A DNA stretch of 64,000 bases. Source: Pseudobowmanella sp964228145 (GTDB lineage: Bacteria; Pseudomonadota; Gammaproteobacteria; Enterobacterales; Alteromonadaceae). The DNA lies in contig CAXQZJ010000024.1 of NCBI GenBank assembly GCA_964228145.1, positions 9,835-73,834 of the forward strand. Reading direction: 5' to 3'. Each line of letters opens with the position of its first letter. The first letter of the stretch is position 1. The notes below the pieces were generated by a model, which had not been told where the DNA came from, did no database searches, and saw only the letters and a program-made list of their open reading frames with translations. The position numbers were made by a program, and so were the translations under genes. Positions 16,514 through 24,824 of the stretch are shown piece after piece.

Positions 16514-17929
16514 ATGGCTAAAAACGTATATCAGTTTGTCGATGTTGAACGCATCGACCCACCGAAAAAGCCGCTGTATGTGCGTCAACAACAGTTCGCA
16601 GAAATCTATCAACCTCTGAGCGGACAACAAGCTCAAGGTCAGGCTGATCGTTGCCTGGATTGCGGTAACCCCTACTGTGAATGGAAATGTCCGGTTCACA
16701 ACTACATCCCTCAGTGGCTTAAACTGGTCAACGAAGGCAAATTGTTCGAAGCGGCAGAGTTGTCCAGCAAGACCAATTCTCTGCCGGAAGTATGTGGCAG
16801 AGTTTGTCCGCAGGATCGATTGTGTGAAGGGGCCTGTACTTTAAATGACGATTTTGGCGCCGTGACCATTGGCAGTATTGAAAAATACATTACCGATACA
16901 GCCTTCGAACAGGGTTGGCGACCTGACATGTCCGGCATTGTTGCCACCGGTAAAAGGGTCGCGGTCATTGGCGCGGGGCCTGCCGGACTGGCCTGTGCAG
17001 ATATTCTTATTCGTAACGGCGTTACTCCGGTAGTGTTCGACAAATACCAGGAAATCGGCGGTTTACTGACCTTTGGCATTCCGGCTTTTAAACTTGAAAA
17101 AGAAGTGATCACCCGCCGACGTGAGATATTCACCGATATGGGCATTGAATTTCGATTGGGTACCGAAGTTGGAAAAGATGTCGCATTTGCAGACCTGTTA
17201 AAAGAGTATGATGCGGTTTTTCTTGGGATGGGCACCTATAAATACATGAAAGGTGGGTTTGACAATGAAAGCGCCGAGGGTGTTTATGAAGCCCTGCCGT
17301 TTTTGATTGCCAACACAAATCGCTTAATGGGTCTGGAGAAAGACCCGCAAGATTACATCAGTATGACAGGTAAGCGGGTTATTGTCCTCGGCGGCGGAGA
17401 TACCGCGATGGACTGTGTAAGAACCTCGGTACGGCAAGGTGCAGATCAGGTTATTTGTGCCTACCGCCGCGATGAAGTGAATATGCCGGGTTCTCGTCGA
17501 GAGGTACAAAATGCCCGCGAAGAGGGGGTGGACTTTCGCTTCAATCTGCAACCACTGGATATAGTGGTAGATGCTCTGGGTCAGGTCAGCGGGGTCAAGT
17601 TTGTAAAGACTGAGTTAGGTGAACCTGATGCCGCAGGAAGACGCTCCCCTCAGGTCATTGCAGGCTCCGAACATGTCATCGATGCCGACGCTGTAGTTAT
17701 CGCTTTCGGTTTTCAGCCTAGTCCGGCTCCCTGGTTTGCAGACTATGGAATCGTGCTCGATGAGCGTGGCAGAGTCAGAGCCCCTGCTCAGGGTAAGTTT
17801 CCTTATCAAACCAGCAACCCGTCGGTATTCGCCGGAGGTGATATGGTGCGTGGTTCGGACCTGGTTGTCACCGCAATCGATGAAGGCCGAAAAGCCGCTG
17901 AGGGAATTCTGGACTACCTCAATGTATAA
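16514..17929 (+). CDS. gltD: Glutamate synthase (NADPH) small subunit
   Basis: Flavoprotein that takes electrons from NADPH and passes them through 4Fe-4S clusters to GltB. The 471-residue protein has N-terminal cluster cysteines (CLDCGNPYCEWKCP and CGRVCPQDRLCEGAC), the FAD dinucleotide fold GAGPAGLAC near residue 155, and the NADPH fold GGGDTAMDC near 295. A clear AGGAGG precedes the ATG. It is co-transcribed with gltB. A 9-base perfect hairpin follows the stop codon by seven bases. Confidence 0.98.
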   Translation: MAKNVYQFVDVERIDPPKKPLYVRQQQFAEIYQPLSGQQAQGQADRCLDCGNPYCEWKCPVHNYIPQWLKLVNEGKLFEAAELSSKTNSLPEVCGRVCPQDRLCEGACTLNDDFGAVTIGSIEKYITDTAFEQGWRPDMSGIVATGKRVAVIGAGPAGLACADILIRNGVTPVVFDKYQEIGGLLTFGIPAFKLEKEVITRRREIFTDMGIEFRLGTEVGKDVAFADLLKEYDAVFLGMGTYKYMKGGFDNESAEGVYEALPFLIANTNRLMGLEKDPQDYISMTGKRVIVLGGGDTAMDCVRTSVRQGADQVICAYRRDEVNMPGSRREVQNAREEGVDFRFNLQPLDIVVDALGQVSGVKFVKTELGEPDAAGRRSPQVIAGSEHVIDADAVVIAFGFQPSPAPWFADYGIVLDERGRVRAPAQGKFPYQTSNPSVFAGGDMVRGSDLVVTAIDEGRKAAEGILDYLNV

Positions 17930-17936
17930 TTAATCG

Positions 17937-17958
17937 GTCGCTACCAGACGGTAGCGAC
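17937..17958. terminator. Hairpin after gltD, no T-run
   Basis: GTCGCTACC (17937-17945) and GGTAGCGAC (17950-17958) form a perfect nine-base stem with a four-base loop. There is no following U-tract, so it is either a weak terminator, a 3' end stabiliser or an RNA-processing element for the gltBD message. Confidence 0.55.
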
Positions 17959-18062
17959 AATACCTAAGTGTTAACCCACATACCCGCCGCTCAGGTCAAA
18001 ATATTGCCTTCCTTTACAACCAGACATATAGTCAATCCAGACTCTTATTCAACGGGCTTAGT

Positions 18063-18404
18063 ATGAACCTTGTGACACTTGGCAGTTTGTTGGTTGGTGC
18101 ACTGAGTAACAGCACCCAACCCTGTCCCTCTACTTTTGGCGACGTGCCGCTTGCCCCCAAGGCCAGCTACTGTCATATCTTCAACCAGTCCAGTCCCGCC
18201 AGCATGAGCTTTCATGCGCCGGCGACGCCTGAGCAAACTCTGACATTTTACCAACAAACATTGGGCGAGCAGATCGTGACTGCAAGCAAACAAGCCGGTC
18301 GTACCTTATTATTATTAAAACAAGGGCGTCTGGTCATCTCCCTTGATGGCACCGGTAGCCAAGTCGATATTCTTATTGAGGCTAATCCATCGTCGGATCA
18401 ATAA
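18063..18404 (+). CDS. Small hypothetical, probably exported protein
   Basis: 113-residue protein I do not recognise. The first 15 residues (MNLVTLGSLLVGALS) are hydrophobic and could be a short signal peptide without the usual basic start; the rest is soluble in character, with two cysteines (about Cys21 and Cys37) that could pair in the periplasm. The middle (PATPEQTLTFYQQTLG) is amphipathic and the end is a run of short beta-like segments. No strong ribosome site precedes the ATG. It sits alone between gltD and a DUF2726 gene on the same strand. Confidence 0.6.
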   Translation: MNLVTLGSLLVGALSNSTQPCPSTFGDVPLAPKASYCHIFNQSSPASMSFHAPATPEQTLTFYQQTLGEQIVTASKQAGRTLLLLKQGRLVISLDGTGSQVDILIEANPSSDQ

Positions 18405-18476
18405 AACTGGCACATTTTCTGCAGTTAATCTCGGATATTGGCAAGGGTCAAAATCCTGACGAAAACGAGGTGCACT

Positions 18477-19046
18477 GTGGAAATCGCAATTTTATTAATG
18501 ATCTTACTTATCGTTGTTGCCGTGGCAGCAATTAAACTCAGCGATGTTGGCGTAACATTTCCCTTTACCCGTAAGGCGACACTTTACACAGCTGCAGAGC
18601 GCCGATTTTTAAGCATGTTAGATACCGCAGTAGGTGCAAACTACCGCATCATGTGTCGTGTCAGGCTCAGTGATATTGTTCAGGTGCGTGCCAATACACC
18701 TGTGAAAATAAGTCGCAATGCCCTTTCTCAGGCCAGCAGCCGCCAATTGGACTTTGTGTTATGCGACAAAGAAACCATGAGTCCGGTAGTGGCGATTGAT
18801 TTGGTAAATACCGATAGCGACAAGCCCTACAAAGCGCAGCGCGATTGGTTTGTCAGCGGCACGCTCGATACAGTACGGATTCCCCATCTGCGCATCAAAG
18901 CCAAGCCAAATTATAAACCCCAGGAAATTCGCGATGTGATTCAAGCCAAGCTTGCCCCATTGAAATACCAGCAACCTCAGACACCGTTGATCAAAGGCAC
19001 GATCAAGCCAGGCACAGCTGCGCCCGGTCGTCCGGCCGCCGCCTGA
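18477..19046 (+). CDS. DUF2726 membrane-anchored protein
   Basis: A GTG start at 18477 is chosen because ACGAGG lies six bases before it; an upstream TTG at 18438 has no such site. The 189-residue product has one N-terminal membrane helix (EIAILLMILLIVVAVAAI), then a soluble domain with the DUF2726 pattern: AERRFLSMLDTAVG, the strand RIMCRVRLSDIV, LDFVLCDKETMSPVVAIDL and a basic end. This fold is related to restriction-endonuclease-like nucleases, but I cannot confirm an intact active site. The tail is Pro/Gly/Ala-rich. Function unknown. A terminator follows. Confidence 0.75.
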   Translation: MEIAILLMILLIVVAVAAIKLSDVGVTFPFTRKATLYTAAERRFLSMLDTAVGANYRIMCRVRLSDIVQVRANTPVKISRNALSQASSRQLDFVLCDKETMSPVVAIDLVNTDSDKPYKAQRDWFVSGTLDTVRIPHLRIKAKPNYKPQEIRDVIQAKLAPLKYQQPQTPLIKGTIKPGTAAPGRPAAA

Positions 19047-19056
19047 TGCCAGTGAG

Positions 19057-19083
19057 AAAAGTCGCTTAATCGCGGCTTTTTTT
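19057..19083 (+). terminator. Rho-independent terminator after the DUF2726 gene
   Basis: Nine-base stem (AAAAGTCGC with GCGGCTTTT, one G-U pair) and a six-base loop, ending in seven T. It separates the DUF2726 gene from mtnN. Confidence 0.85.
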
Positions 19084-19153
19084 CGCCATTGACCCACGAA
19101 CTTGATAAAAATGATGTAAACTTGCGCCACATTTTTTTCAGCAAAAGTTGTAC

Positions 19154-19861
19154 ATGAAAATAGGCATTCTCGGGGCCATGGATCAAGAAGTTGCCCTGCT
19201 TAAAGAGACCCTACAGGACGTAACCATTAATGAATACGCTCACCTGACCTTTTACGCAGGTAAGCTACATGGCGTGGACGTGGTTGTGGTTAAGTGCGGA
19301 ATCGGCAAAGTGGCCGCCGCTGTAGCCACCACCATACTGATTGACCGCTTCGCTCCGGACTTTGTCGTGAATACGGGATCAGCAGGCGGATTTGACGCAG
19401 ATCTGGACATTGGCGATTTGGTCATCGCTGACTTTGTTCAGCATCATGACGTCGATTTGACACATTTTGGCTATGAGCGGGGCCAGACCTACGGCATGCC
19501 CGCTAAGTTTCAATGTGATGAGCGCCTGATTGTAGCGGCAGAACATGCAGCCCAGCACGTTGCCGATCTCAAAAGTAAACGTGGCTTAATTTGTACCGGC
19601 GATGCCTTCATCGGCAGCGATGATGTGGTGGCACGTTTACGTGATTTGTTCCCTGATATGCATGCGGTGGAAATGGAAGGCGCGGCAATAGCCCAAACCT
19701 GTCATATGCTCGAAACCCCTTTTGTGGTGATTCGATCCCTGTCTGACATCGCCGGCAAAACGTCAAGTATGTCCTTTACCCAATACATCGACATCGCCGC
19801 TAAGCACTCTGCACAAATGGTCATGAGCATGATTGCAGAGCTGGCCGCTCAACGCAGCTAA
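19154..19861 (+). CDS. mtnN: 5'-methylthioadenosine/S-adenosylhomocysteine nucleosidase
   Basis: Cleaves the N-glycosidic bond of methylthioadenosine and S-adenosylhomocysteine, releasing adenine; the S-ribosylhomocysteine product would feed LuxS if present. The ATG at 19154 gives MKIGILGAMDQEVALL; an in-frame TTG two codons earlier is unlikely. The expected catalytic residues are visible: Glu12 (DQEVALL), the glutamate in VEMEGAAIAQ and the aspartate in RSLSDIAGK. Length (235) is normal. Its gene is followed directly by the CobD-like and BtuF-like genes, an order I associate with Vibrio and Shewanella relatives. Confidence 0.96.
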   Translation: MKIGILGAMDQEVALLKETLQDVTINEYAHLTFYAGKLHGVDVVVVKCGIGKVAAAVATTILIDRFAPDFVVNTGSAGGFDADLDIGDLVIADFVQHHDVDLTHFGYERGQTYGMPAKFQCDERLIVAAEHAAQHVADLKSKRGLICTGDAFIGSDDVVARLRDLFPDMHAVEMEGAAIAQTCHMLETPFVVIRSLSDIAGKTSSMSFTQYIDIAAKHSAQMVMSMIAELAAQRS

Positions 19862-19864
19862 GCG

Positions 19865-20803
19865 ATGCTGACAGCCTCATTCGACATGGTCGTAATCAGC
19901 CTCGTTACCGTGGTTGTTTGCGGCGTGCTCGAACAATGGCTGCCTTGGCCAGAGCGTTATCACCCTCTGGCTTTTATTCGACTATTATCCCTCAGGCTGA
20001 CCGACAAGGTTTGTCACCCCCAACGGCCGCGCTCTCAACAATATACAGCTTGCGTGCTGGCGATGTTGTGCCTGTTTGCACCACTGCTGCTATTACTTTG
20101 GTTAGTCGTCCAAATGGCCGATTACCCCGTCCTGTTCGAGGGCTTATGGTTACTTATAGCACTACGCTTCAAGCATAGTCTGAATGTTGCCCGACGCGTC
20201 CAACAAGCGTTAGTCAGGCAACACAAATTACTGGCTCGGGAGACCCTTTCACACTTGGTATGTCGCGATACACAAAGCCTGTCGCCGGTAGGCATGGTGA
20301 AAGCCACCAATGAAACCCTGTTCATCAGGGTTTGTTACCAACAGCTCACACCTATACTGCTGTTTTTACTGGGTGGCGGTTTATTGGCCCTAAGCTACCG
20401 TATGCTGCTGGAATTTCACTATGTCGCCAACCCCAAACAGCCCCGTTTCGCTGTGTTTGGCAAGCCACTGGCGGTGTCATTATCAGTGCTCAACTGGGTG
20501 TCGGCCAAAATTTTGGCGGCCACATTATTGATCATTTCTCATCCCGTTCACTTGTTCAGGCATGCTAACTATTTAATTGGCAGTAACCGTAAAGTGATTG
20601 TCCAATGCGCTGCCGCTGCAATGCGTATCCAACTGGGTGGGCCGGCCATGTACCCCAGAGGGAAATATCGTTTTGCCAGATTCGGTCATCGCTCACCAAC
20701 GCCAAACGACATTCCACGGGCAATCCGTTTTGTTGGATTGGCCCGAGTCGGCCTGAGCTGTCCACTGTTGCTTGTTGCCAGCATGTTGTTATTAGGAGGA
20801 TAA
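19865..20803 (+). CDS. CobD/CbiB-family integral membrane protein (divergent)
   Basis: Polytopic membrane protein of 312 residues resembling adenosylcobinamide-phosphate synthase, which joins the aminopropanol arm to cobyric acid. Recognisable pieces are the early HPLAFI segment, CRDTQSLSP near residue 138 and GGPAMYPRGKYRF near 258. However, the family segment after RDT, normally like ESLAEN with a following Asp, reads NETLFIRVCYQQL, and the usual TLDSM region reads MLLEFHYV. The synthase activity is therefore doubtful. It starts three bases after mtnN and ends three bases before a BtuF-like gene, so a link to cobalamin handling is inferred from context. Confidence 0.7.
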   Translation: MLTASFDMVVISLVTVVVCGVLEQWLPWPERYHPLAFIRLLSLRLTDKVCHPQRPRSQQYTACVLAMLCLFAPLLLLLWLVVQMADYPVLFEGLWLLIALRFKHSLNVARRVQQALVRQHKLLARETLSHLVCRDTQSLSPVGMVKATNETLFIRVCYQQLTPILLFLLGGGLLALSYRMLLEFHYVANPKQPRFAVFGKPLAVSLSVLNWVSAKILAATLLIISHPVHLFRHANYLIGSNRKVIVQCAAAAMRIQLGGPAMYPRGKYRFARFGHRSPTPNDIPRAIRFVGLARVGLSCPLLLVASMLLLGG

Positions 20804-20806
20804 GCA

Positions 20807-21613
20807 ATGCGTCTTGTAGTTTTACTATTATTGTGTTGCTGCGCTGGCACGTTCGCCCAGACGCGCATTGTCAGCCTCGCACCTCACACCACTGAAATGC
20901 TTTTCGCCATCGGTGCCGGCGAGCAGGTCGTCGCGGTCAGTGATTTCAGTGACTATCCTGCAGCAGCACAACAGCTGCCCGTGGTAGCCTCCTATCAGGG
21001 CGTAAACTTTGAAGCACTTATAAAGCTTCAACCCGATTTAGTGGTAGTTTGGCAAGGCGGTAACAAGCCCCAGGACATTAGCCGTCTCAAAGCAATGGGT
21101 TTTGACCTTTTTGTTTCAAACGTAAAGCAACCCGAAGACATTGCCTCTGAAATTGAGGAGCTCGGCCAACGACTTAACAAACCCCGGGCAACTGCTTTAG
21201 CCAGTGACATTCGCCGTCAATTGACGCAGCTCCGGAATAATTACAGTCAGCAAGCGCGGATTGATGTGCTGTACTACATGTGGCCCAGCCCCTTAATGAC
21301 GATCAATCAACATGCCTGGGCCAGCAAACTGCTATCCATCTGCCGCGCCCGCAGCGTATTTCATGACCTACCCAGTGACTATCCGGAAGTCAGCCTGGAG
21401 GCAGCAATCGCACGAAAACCTGCTAAAGTTATAGCGGCGTTCGACACTGGCCGAGAGCAGTTGTTAGCATTTTGGCAGCCTTGGTTGCCTGTGATGGACA
21501 TTGAAACGCGAGATATCATTCAGGTGAACGCCGATCGTCTACATCGTTTTTCACCAAGATTAGTTAATGGTCTCAAAGACTTATGTTTACAAATTCACGC
21601 CCCCCGAGAGTAA
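20807..21613 (+). CDS. btuF: BtuF-like periplasmic cobalamin-binding protein
   Basis: Substrate-binding protein of 268 residues with a signal peptide (MRLVVLLLLCCCAGTFAQ). The TroA/BtuF helical-backbone fold is visible: RIVSLAPHTTEMLFAIGAG, then DFSDYPAAAQQLPVV, LIKLQPDLVVVWQGG, and a long connecting helix around 110-150. In relatives it delivers vitamin B12 to BtuCD in the inner membrane; btuC and btuD are not in this window. AGGAGG lies just before the ATG and the gene directly follows the CobD-like gene. Confidence 0.85.
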   Translation: MRLVVLLLLCCCAGTFAQTRIVSLAPHTTEMLFAIGAGEQVVAVSDFSDYPAAAQQLPVVASYQGVNFEALIKLQPDLVVVWQGGNKPQDISRLKAMGFDLFVSNVKQPEDIASEIEELGQRLNKPRATALASDIRRQLTQLRNNYSQQARIDVLYYMWPSPLMTINQHAWASKLLSICRARSVFHDLPSDYPEVSLEAAIARKPAKVIAAFDTGREQLLAFWQPWLPVMDIETRDIIQVNADRLHRFSPRLVNGLKDLCLQIHAPRE

Positions 21614-21656
21614 TTCGCGATTTTATGACAAAAAGTCCGCAAAAATGGATGCATCA

Positions 21657-21665
21657 TGCTAAAAT
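21657..21665 (+). promoter_or_regulatory. Possible extended -10 promoter element for adenosine kinase/ahcY
   Basis: TGCTAAAAT matches an extended -10 box (TGn before TAAAAT) and would start transcription about 30 bases before the adenosine kinase ATG. No good -35 box is visible, which is common for extended -10 promoters. Tentative. Confidence 0.35.
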
Positions 21666-21701
21666 CCGCGCCTTTGTGTGTAGCAACCCAATTGCCAAAC
21701 C

Positions 21702-22718
21702 ATGAGCAAGTATGACGTTATAGCGCTAGGCAACGCCCTGGTCGATAAAGAATATGAAGTCACCGATGAATTTCTCGCCGCCCAAAATGTCGAGAAAGGT
21801 GTGATGACCTTGCTGGATCGCGAAATCCAACAGAACCTGTTGAACTCCCTCAATCGGGAGTTTGGCTTACGCAAGCGTGCCGGTGGCGGATCCGCCGCCA
21901 ATTCGATGGTTACCACTGCCCAATTTGGCGGCAAAGTATTTTATTGCTGTAAAGTCGGTGATGATGAACTGGGTGAATTTTACCTGGATGATTTAACCCG
22001 CGCCGGGGTAAAGCATCGACTGGAGAAACAGCACACCCCGGGCCATACCGGTCGCTGTGTGATCATGGTTTCTCAGGATGCAGAGCGCACTATGTGCACC
22101 TCCCTCGGCATCACTATCGACTTTTCTGTCGACGAACTGCATGAAGACGTGATTCGCGAATCACAGTATTTGTACATTGAAGGTCATTTGGTCTACCAGC
22201 GCGAAGCCGTCGACGCGATCTTAAAGGCTAAACAAGTCGCCCGTCGTCACGGGGTAAAAATCGCCATGACCTTTTCCGACCCGGCTGTCGTCAAGTATGC
22301 TCGTGAACACCTTGCTGAAGTGATCGGAAACGACGGAGTCGATCTATTATTCTGTAATGAAGATGAGATTCGTGACTGGAGCGAAGTCGACAGTGTCGAA
22401 GAAGGTATCAATCAGATTTTAACCATTACCGATACCCTAGTCTTGACTCGAGGCTGCAAAGGTGCACAAATAATAACCAAGCAAGATGTCATTGATATCC
22501 CTCCGTACCCTATTGTTGCAGTAGACAGTACGGGTGCCGGCGATACATTTGCAGGGGCTTACCTGTATGGCATCACCAACGGTTTAGATACGCGTACCGC
22601 AGGTCGTTTAGCAAGTCGTAGTGCTGCAGAATGCGTTTCCCGTTTTGGCCCTCGATTGAGTCAAGATGCTCAGGATGCGATTCTGGCTGAGATTCGTGGA
22701 GGGATTTCAGACTCCTAG
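21702..22718 (+). CDS. Adenosine kinase, PfkB (ribokinase) family
   Basis: Predicted to phosphorylate adenosine to AMP. The 338-residue protein has the two PfkB signatures: RAGGGSAANSMVTTAQFGG near residue 59 and the C-terminal anion-hole motif DSTGAGDTFAGAYLYG near 275-290 with the catalytic aspartate of GAGD. The N-terminus (YDVIALGNALVDKEYEV) is typical of the bacterial adenosine-kinase-like branch. Adenosine as substrate is inferred from family and from ahcY lying 14 bases downstream: removing adenosine pulls SAH hydrolysis forward. Other nucleoside or sugar kinases of the same family cannot be excluded. Confidence 0.85.
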   Translation: MSKYDVIALGNALVDKEYEVTDEFLAAQNVEKGVMTLLDREIQQNLLNSLNREFGLRKRAGGGSAANSMVTTAQFGGKVFYCCKVGDDELGEFYLDDLTRAGVKHRLEKQHTPGHTGRCVIMVSQDAERTMCTSLGITIDFSVDELHEDVIRESQYLYIEGHLVYQREAVDAILKAKQVARRHGVKIAMTFSDPAVVKYAREHLAEVIGNDGVDLLFCNEDEIRDWSEVDSVEEGINQILTITDTLVLTRGCKGAQIITKQDVIDIPPYPIVAVDSTGAGDTFAGAYLYGITNGLDTRTAGRLASRSAAECVSRFGPRLSQDAQDAILAEIRGGISDS

Positions 22719-22732
22719 CAAAGGAAAACAAT

Positions 22733-24118
22733 ATGACTGGCGCTCCCCCGCAAAACCGTGACTTTAAAGTTAAAGATCTATCACTGGCAGAATGGGGGCG
22801 TGCTGAGCTTTCCATTGCACAAAGCGAAATGCCCGCTCTTATGGCAATTCGTGAAAAGTATCGTGCCGCTCAGCCCCTGAAAGGCGCTAAAATCCTCGGT
22901 TGTATCCACATGACAATTCAGACCGGAGTGTTGATTGAAACGTTAATCGCACTGGGTGCTGAGGTCAGGTGGTCGTCCTGTAATATCTTTTCGACTCAAG
23001 ACCATGCTGCGGCTGCCATGGCGGCTGCGGGAATCCCCGTGTTTGCCTGGAAAGGCGAAACTGAACAAGAATATGAATGGTGTCTGGAACAAACCATCAT
23101 CAAGGATAACCAGCCATGGGATGCCAACATGGTGTTAGATGACGGAGGCGATTTAACCGCCATGCTGCATGACAAGTACCCTCAGGTATTACAACAGGTT
23201 CATGGCATCACCGAAGAGACCACCACGGGTGTGCATCGTCTCGAACAAATGCTGCAACAAGGCGTACTGAAAGTACCCGCGATCAACGTCAACGACTCTG
23301 TGACTAAATCGAAAAATGACAATAAATACGGGTGCCGCCATAGCCTAAACGATGCGATTAAGCGGGCAACAGACCATTTACTTGCAGGAAAGAAGGCATT
23401 GGTAATCGGCTATGGTGACGTCGGCAAAGGGTCGGCACAATCGTTACGCCAGGAAGGCATGATTGTAAAAGTCATGGAAATCGATCCAATTTGTGCAATG
23501 CAGGCTTGTATGGACGGGTTTGAAGTAGTGTCTGCCTACAAGGACGGCATCAATACCGGTTTAGCCGAGGACATCAATCAGACGCTGCTGGCGCATACCG
23601 ATTTAATCGTCACCACGACGGGAAATGTCAATGTGTGCGATGCAGCCATGTTACAACACGTCAGCAAGCATGCTGTAGTTTGCAATATCGGCCACTTTGA
23701 TAATGAAATCGACACAGCTTGGATGCGTCAACATTGGCGCTGGGAAAAAGTGAAGGATCAGGTACATAAAGTTTATCGCAGTGAGGATGACGAGGATTAC
23801 ATCCTGCTACTTTCTGAAGGCCGTCTGGTTAATTTGGGCAATGCCACAGGCCACCCTTCGCGGATTATGGACGGTTCATTTGCCAACCAGGTATTAGCAC
23901 AAATTTATTTATACCAACAAGGCTTTGCCAACCTGGACAAAGCGCAACAATCTGATTTGTTGCGGGTTGAAGTGTTGCCCAAAGAGCTCGATGAAGAAGT
24001 CGCAGCCCACATGGTTAAAGGATTTGGCGGCGTCATTACCCGGCTTACCCAGACACAGGCAGACTACATAAATGTCAGTTGCAATGGGCCCTTTAAACCC
24101 GATACCTATAGATACTGA
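22733..24118 (+). CDS. ahcY: S-adenosylhomocysteine hydrolase
   Basis: Reversibly splits S-adenosylhomocysteine into homocysteine and adenosine with bound NAD+. The 461 residues carry CIHMTIQTGVLIETL near 60, CNIFSTQDHAAAA, the substrate-binding NDSVTKSKNDNKYGCRHS with its catalytic lysine, the NAD fold GYGDVGKGSAQSL near 228, and the terminal KPDTYRY whose lysine and tyrosine reach into the neighbouring subunit's NAD site. AAGGA precedes the ATG. Many gammaproteobacteria use MtnN plus LuxS instead; here both mtnN and ahcY are close together. Confidence 0.97.
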   Translation: MTGAPPQNRDFKVKDLSLAEWGRAELSIAQSEMPALMAIREKYRAAQPLKGAKILGCIHMTIQTGVLIETLIALGAEVRWSSCNIFSTQDHAAAAMAAAGIPVFAWKGETEQEYEWCLEQTIIKDNQPWDANMVLDDGGDLTAMLHDKYPQVLQQVHGITEETTTGVHRLEQMLQQGVLKVPAINVNDSVTKSKNDNKYGCRHSLNDAIKRATDHLLAGKKALVIGYGDVGKGSAQSLRQEGMIVKVMEIDPICAMQACMDGFEVVSAYKDGINTGLAEDINQTLLAHTDLIVTTTGNVNVCDAAMLQHVSKHAVVCNIGHFDNEIDTAWMRQHWRWEKVKDQVHKVYRSEDDEDYILLLSEGRLVNLGNATGHPSRIMDGSFANQVLAQIYLYQQGFANLDKAQQSDLLRVEVLPKELDEEVAAHMVKGFGGVITRLTQTQADYINVSCNGPFKPDTYRY

Positions 24119-24143
24119 TGAATATTCATGTTTGCTAACAAAT

Positions 24144-24165
24144 AGAGCCCTAACGGGCTCTTTTT
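24144..24165 (+). terminator. Rho-independent terminator after ahcY
   Basis: AGAGCCC and GGGCTCT pair over seven bases around a TAAC loop and run into five T. Clear intrinsic terminator. Confidence 0.92.
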
Positions 24166-24228
24166 ATCTGTCTTTTAACTCTGCTATGCTAGGTTAGATA
24201 ATAATCGATAATGCAAGGACAAGGTTAA

Positions 24229-24774
24229 ATGAGCATCGAAGTGACTTTCCAACTGAGCGACACAGACTTAACCCATTTTCGTGGGTTAATGAATACTGCA
24301 ATCGAAAATGCAGCCCGTCTGCCTGAAGCCACAATCAAACAAAAAGCGACTCTGGCGCTACAGGAAATGAGTCAGGATAACGTACCTGAGTTTGTTCGCA
24401 GCCGGGTTGAAAGCCTTCGCGCTCTACTTGCTATGCTAGACGATGAAACCTGGGCTTTACCTGAAGAAGAGCGTAAAGAAGTACTTACTTCGCTAGCCTA
24501 TTTCAGTGAGCCTGAAGATTTGGTTCCTGATCACATCCCGGTGTTGGGTTATCTTGATGATGCAATTATGATTGAGTTGGTCGTACAAGACTTGTCTGAC
24601 AATATTGATGCTTACAAAGAGTTTTGTGAATTCCGGGATACTGAATCTCAGCGTCGCGGTGTTGATGTCAGTACTCAGGACTGGCTGTCGAGCAAGCGCA
24701 ACGAAATGCACAACCGGATGCGCAAACGCCGCAGCAATCGACGCGGTGGTCGTATCTTTAGTCGCGTATTTTAA
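24229..24774 (+). CDS. DUF1232 (YkvA-type) protein
   Basis: 181-residue protein of unknown function. Residues about 85-120 (TSLAYFSEPEDLVPDHIPVLGYLDDAI, read in two parts) are the hallmark of the DUF1232/YkvA family, with conserved Asp, Pro and Gly in a membrane-associated helical hairpin. The N-terminal half is helical and acidic; the last 20 residues are strongly basic (MRKRRSNRRGGRIF), which may bind membrane lipid or nucleic acid. It stands alone after a terminator and seems to be a separate transcript. Confidence 0.8.
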   Translation: MSIEVTFQLSDTDLTHFRGLMNTAIENAARLPEATIKQKATLALQEMSQDNVPEFVRSRVESLRALLAMLDDETWALPEEERKEVLTSLAYFSEPEDLVPDHIPVLGYLDDAIMIELVVQDLSDNIDAYKEFCEFRDTESQRRGVDVSTQDWLSSKRNEMHNRMRKRRSNRRGGRIFSRVF

Positions 24775-24824
24775 CGGTATAATGATGCAATCTGACTGTC
24801 ACCGTTACGCTAGGTTGCATCGTT

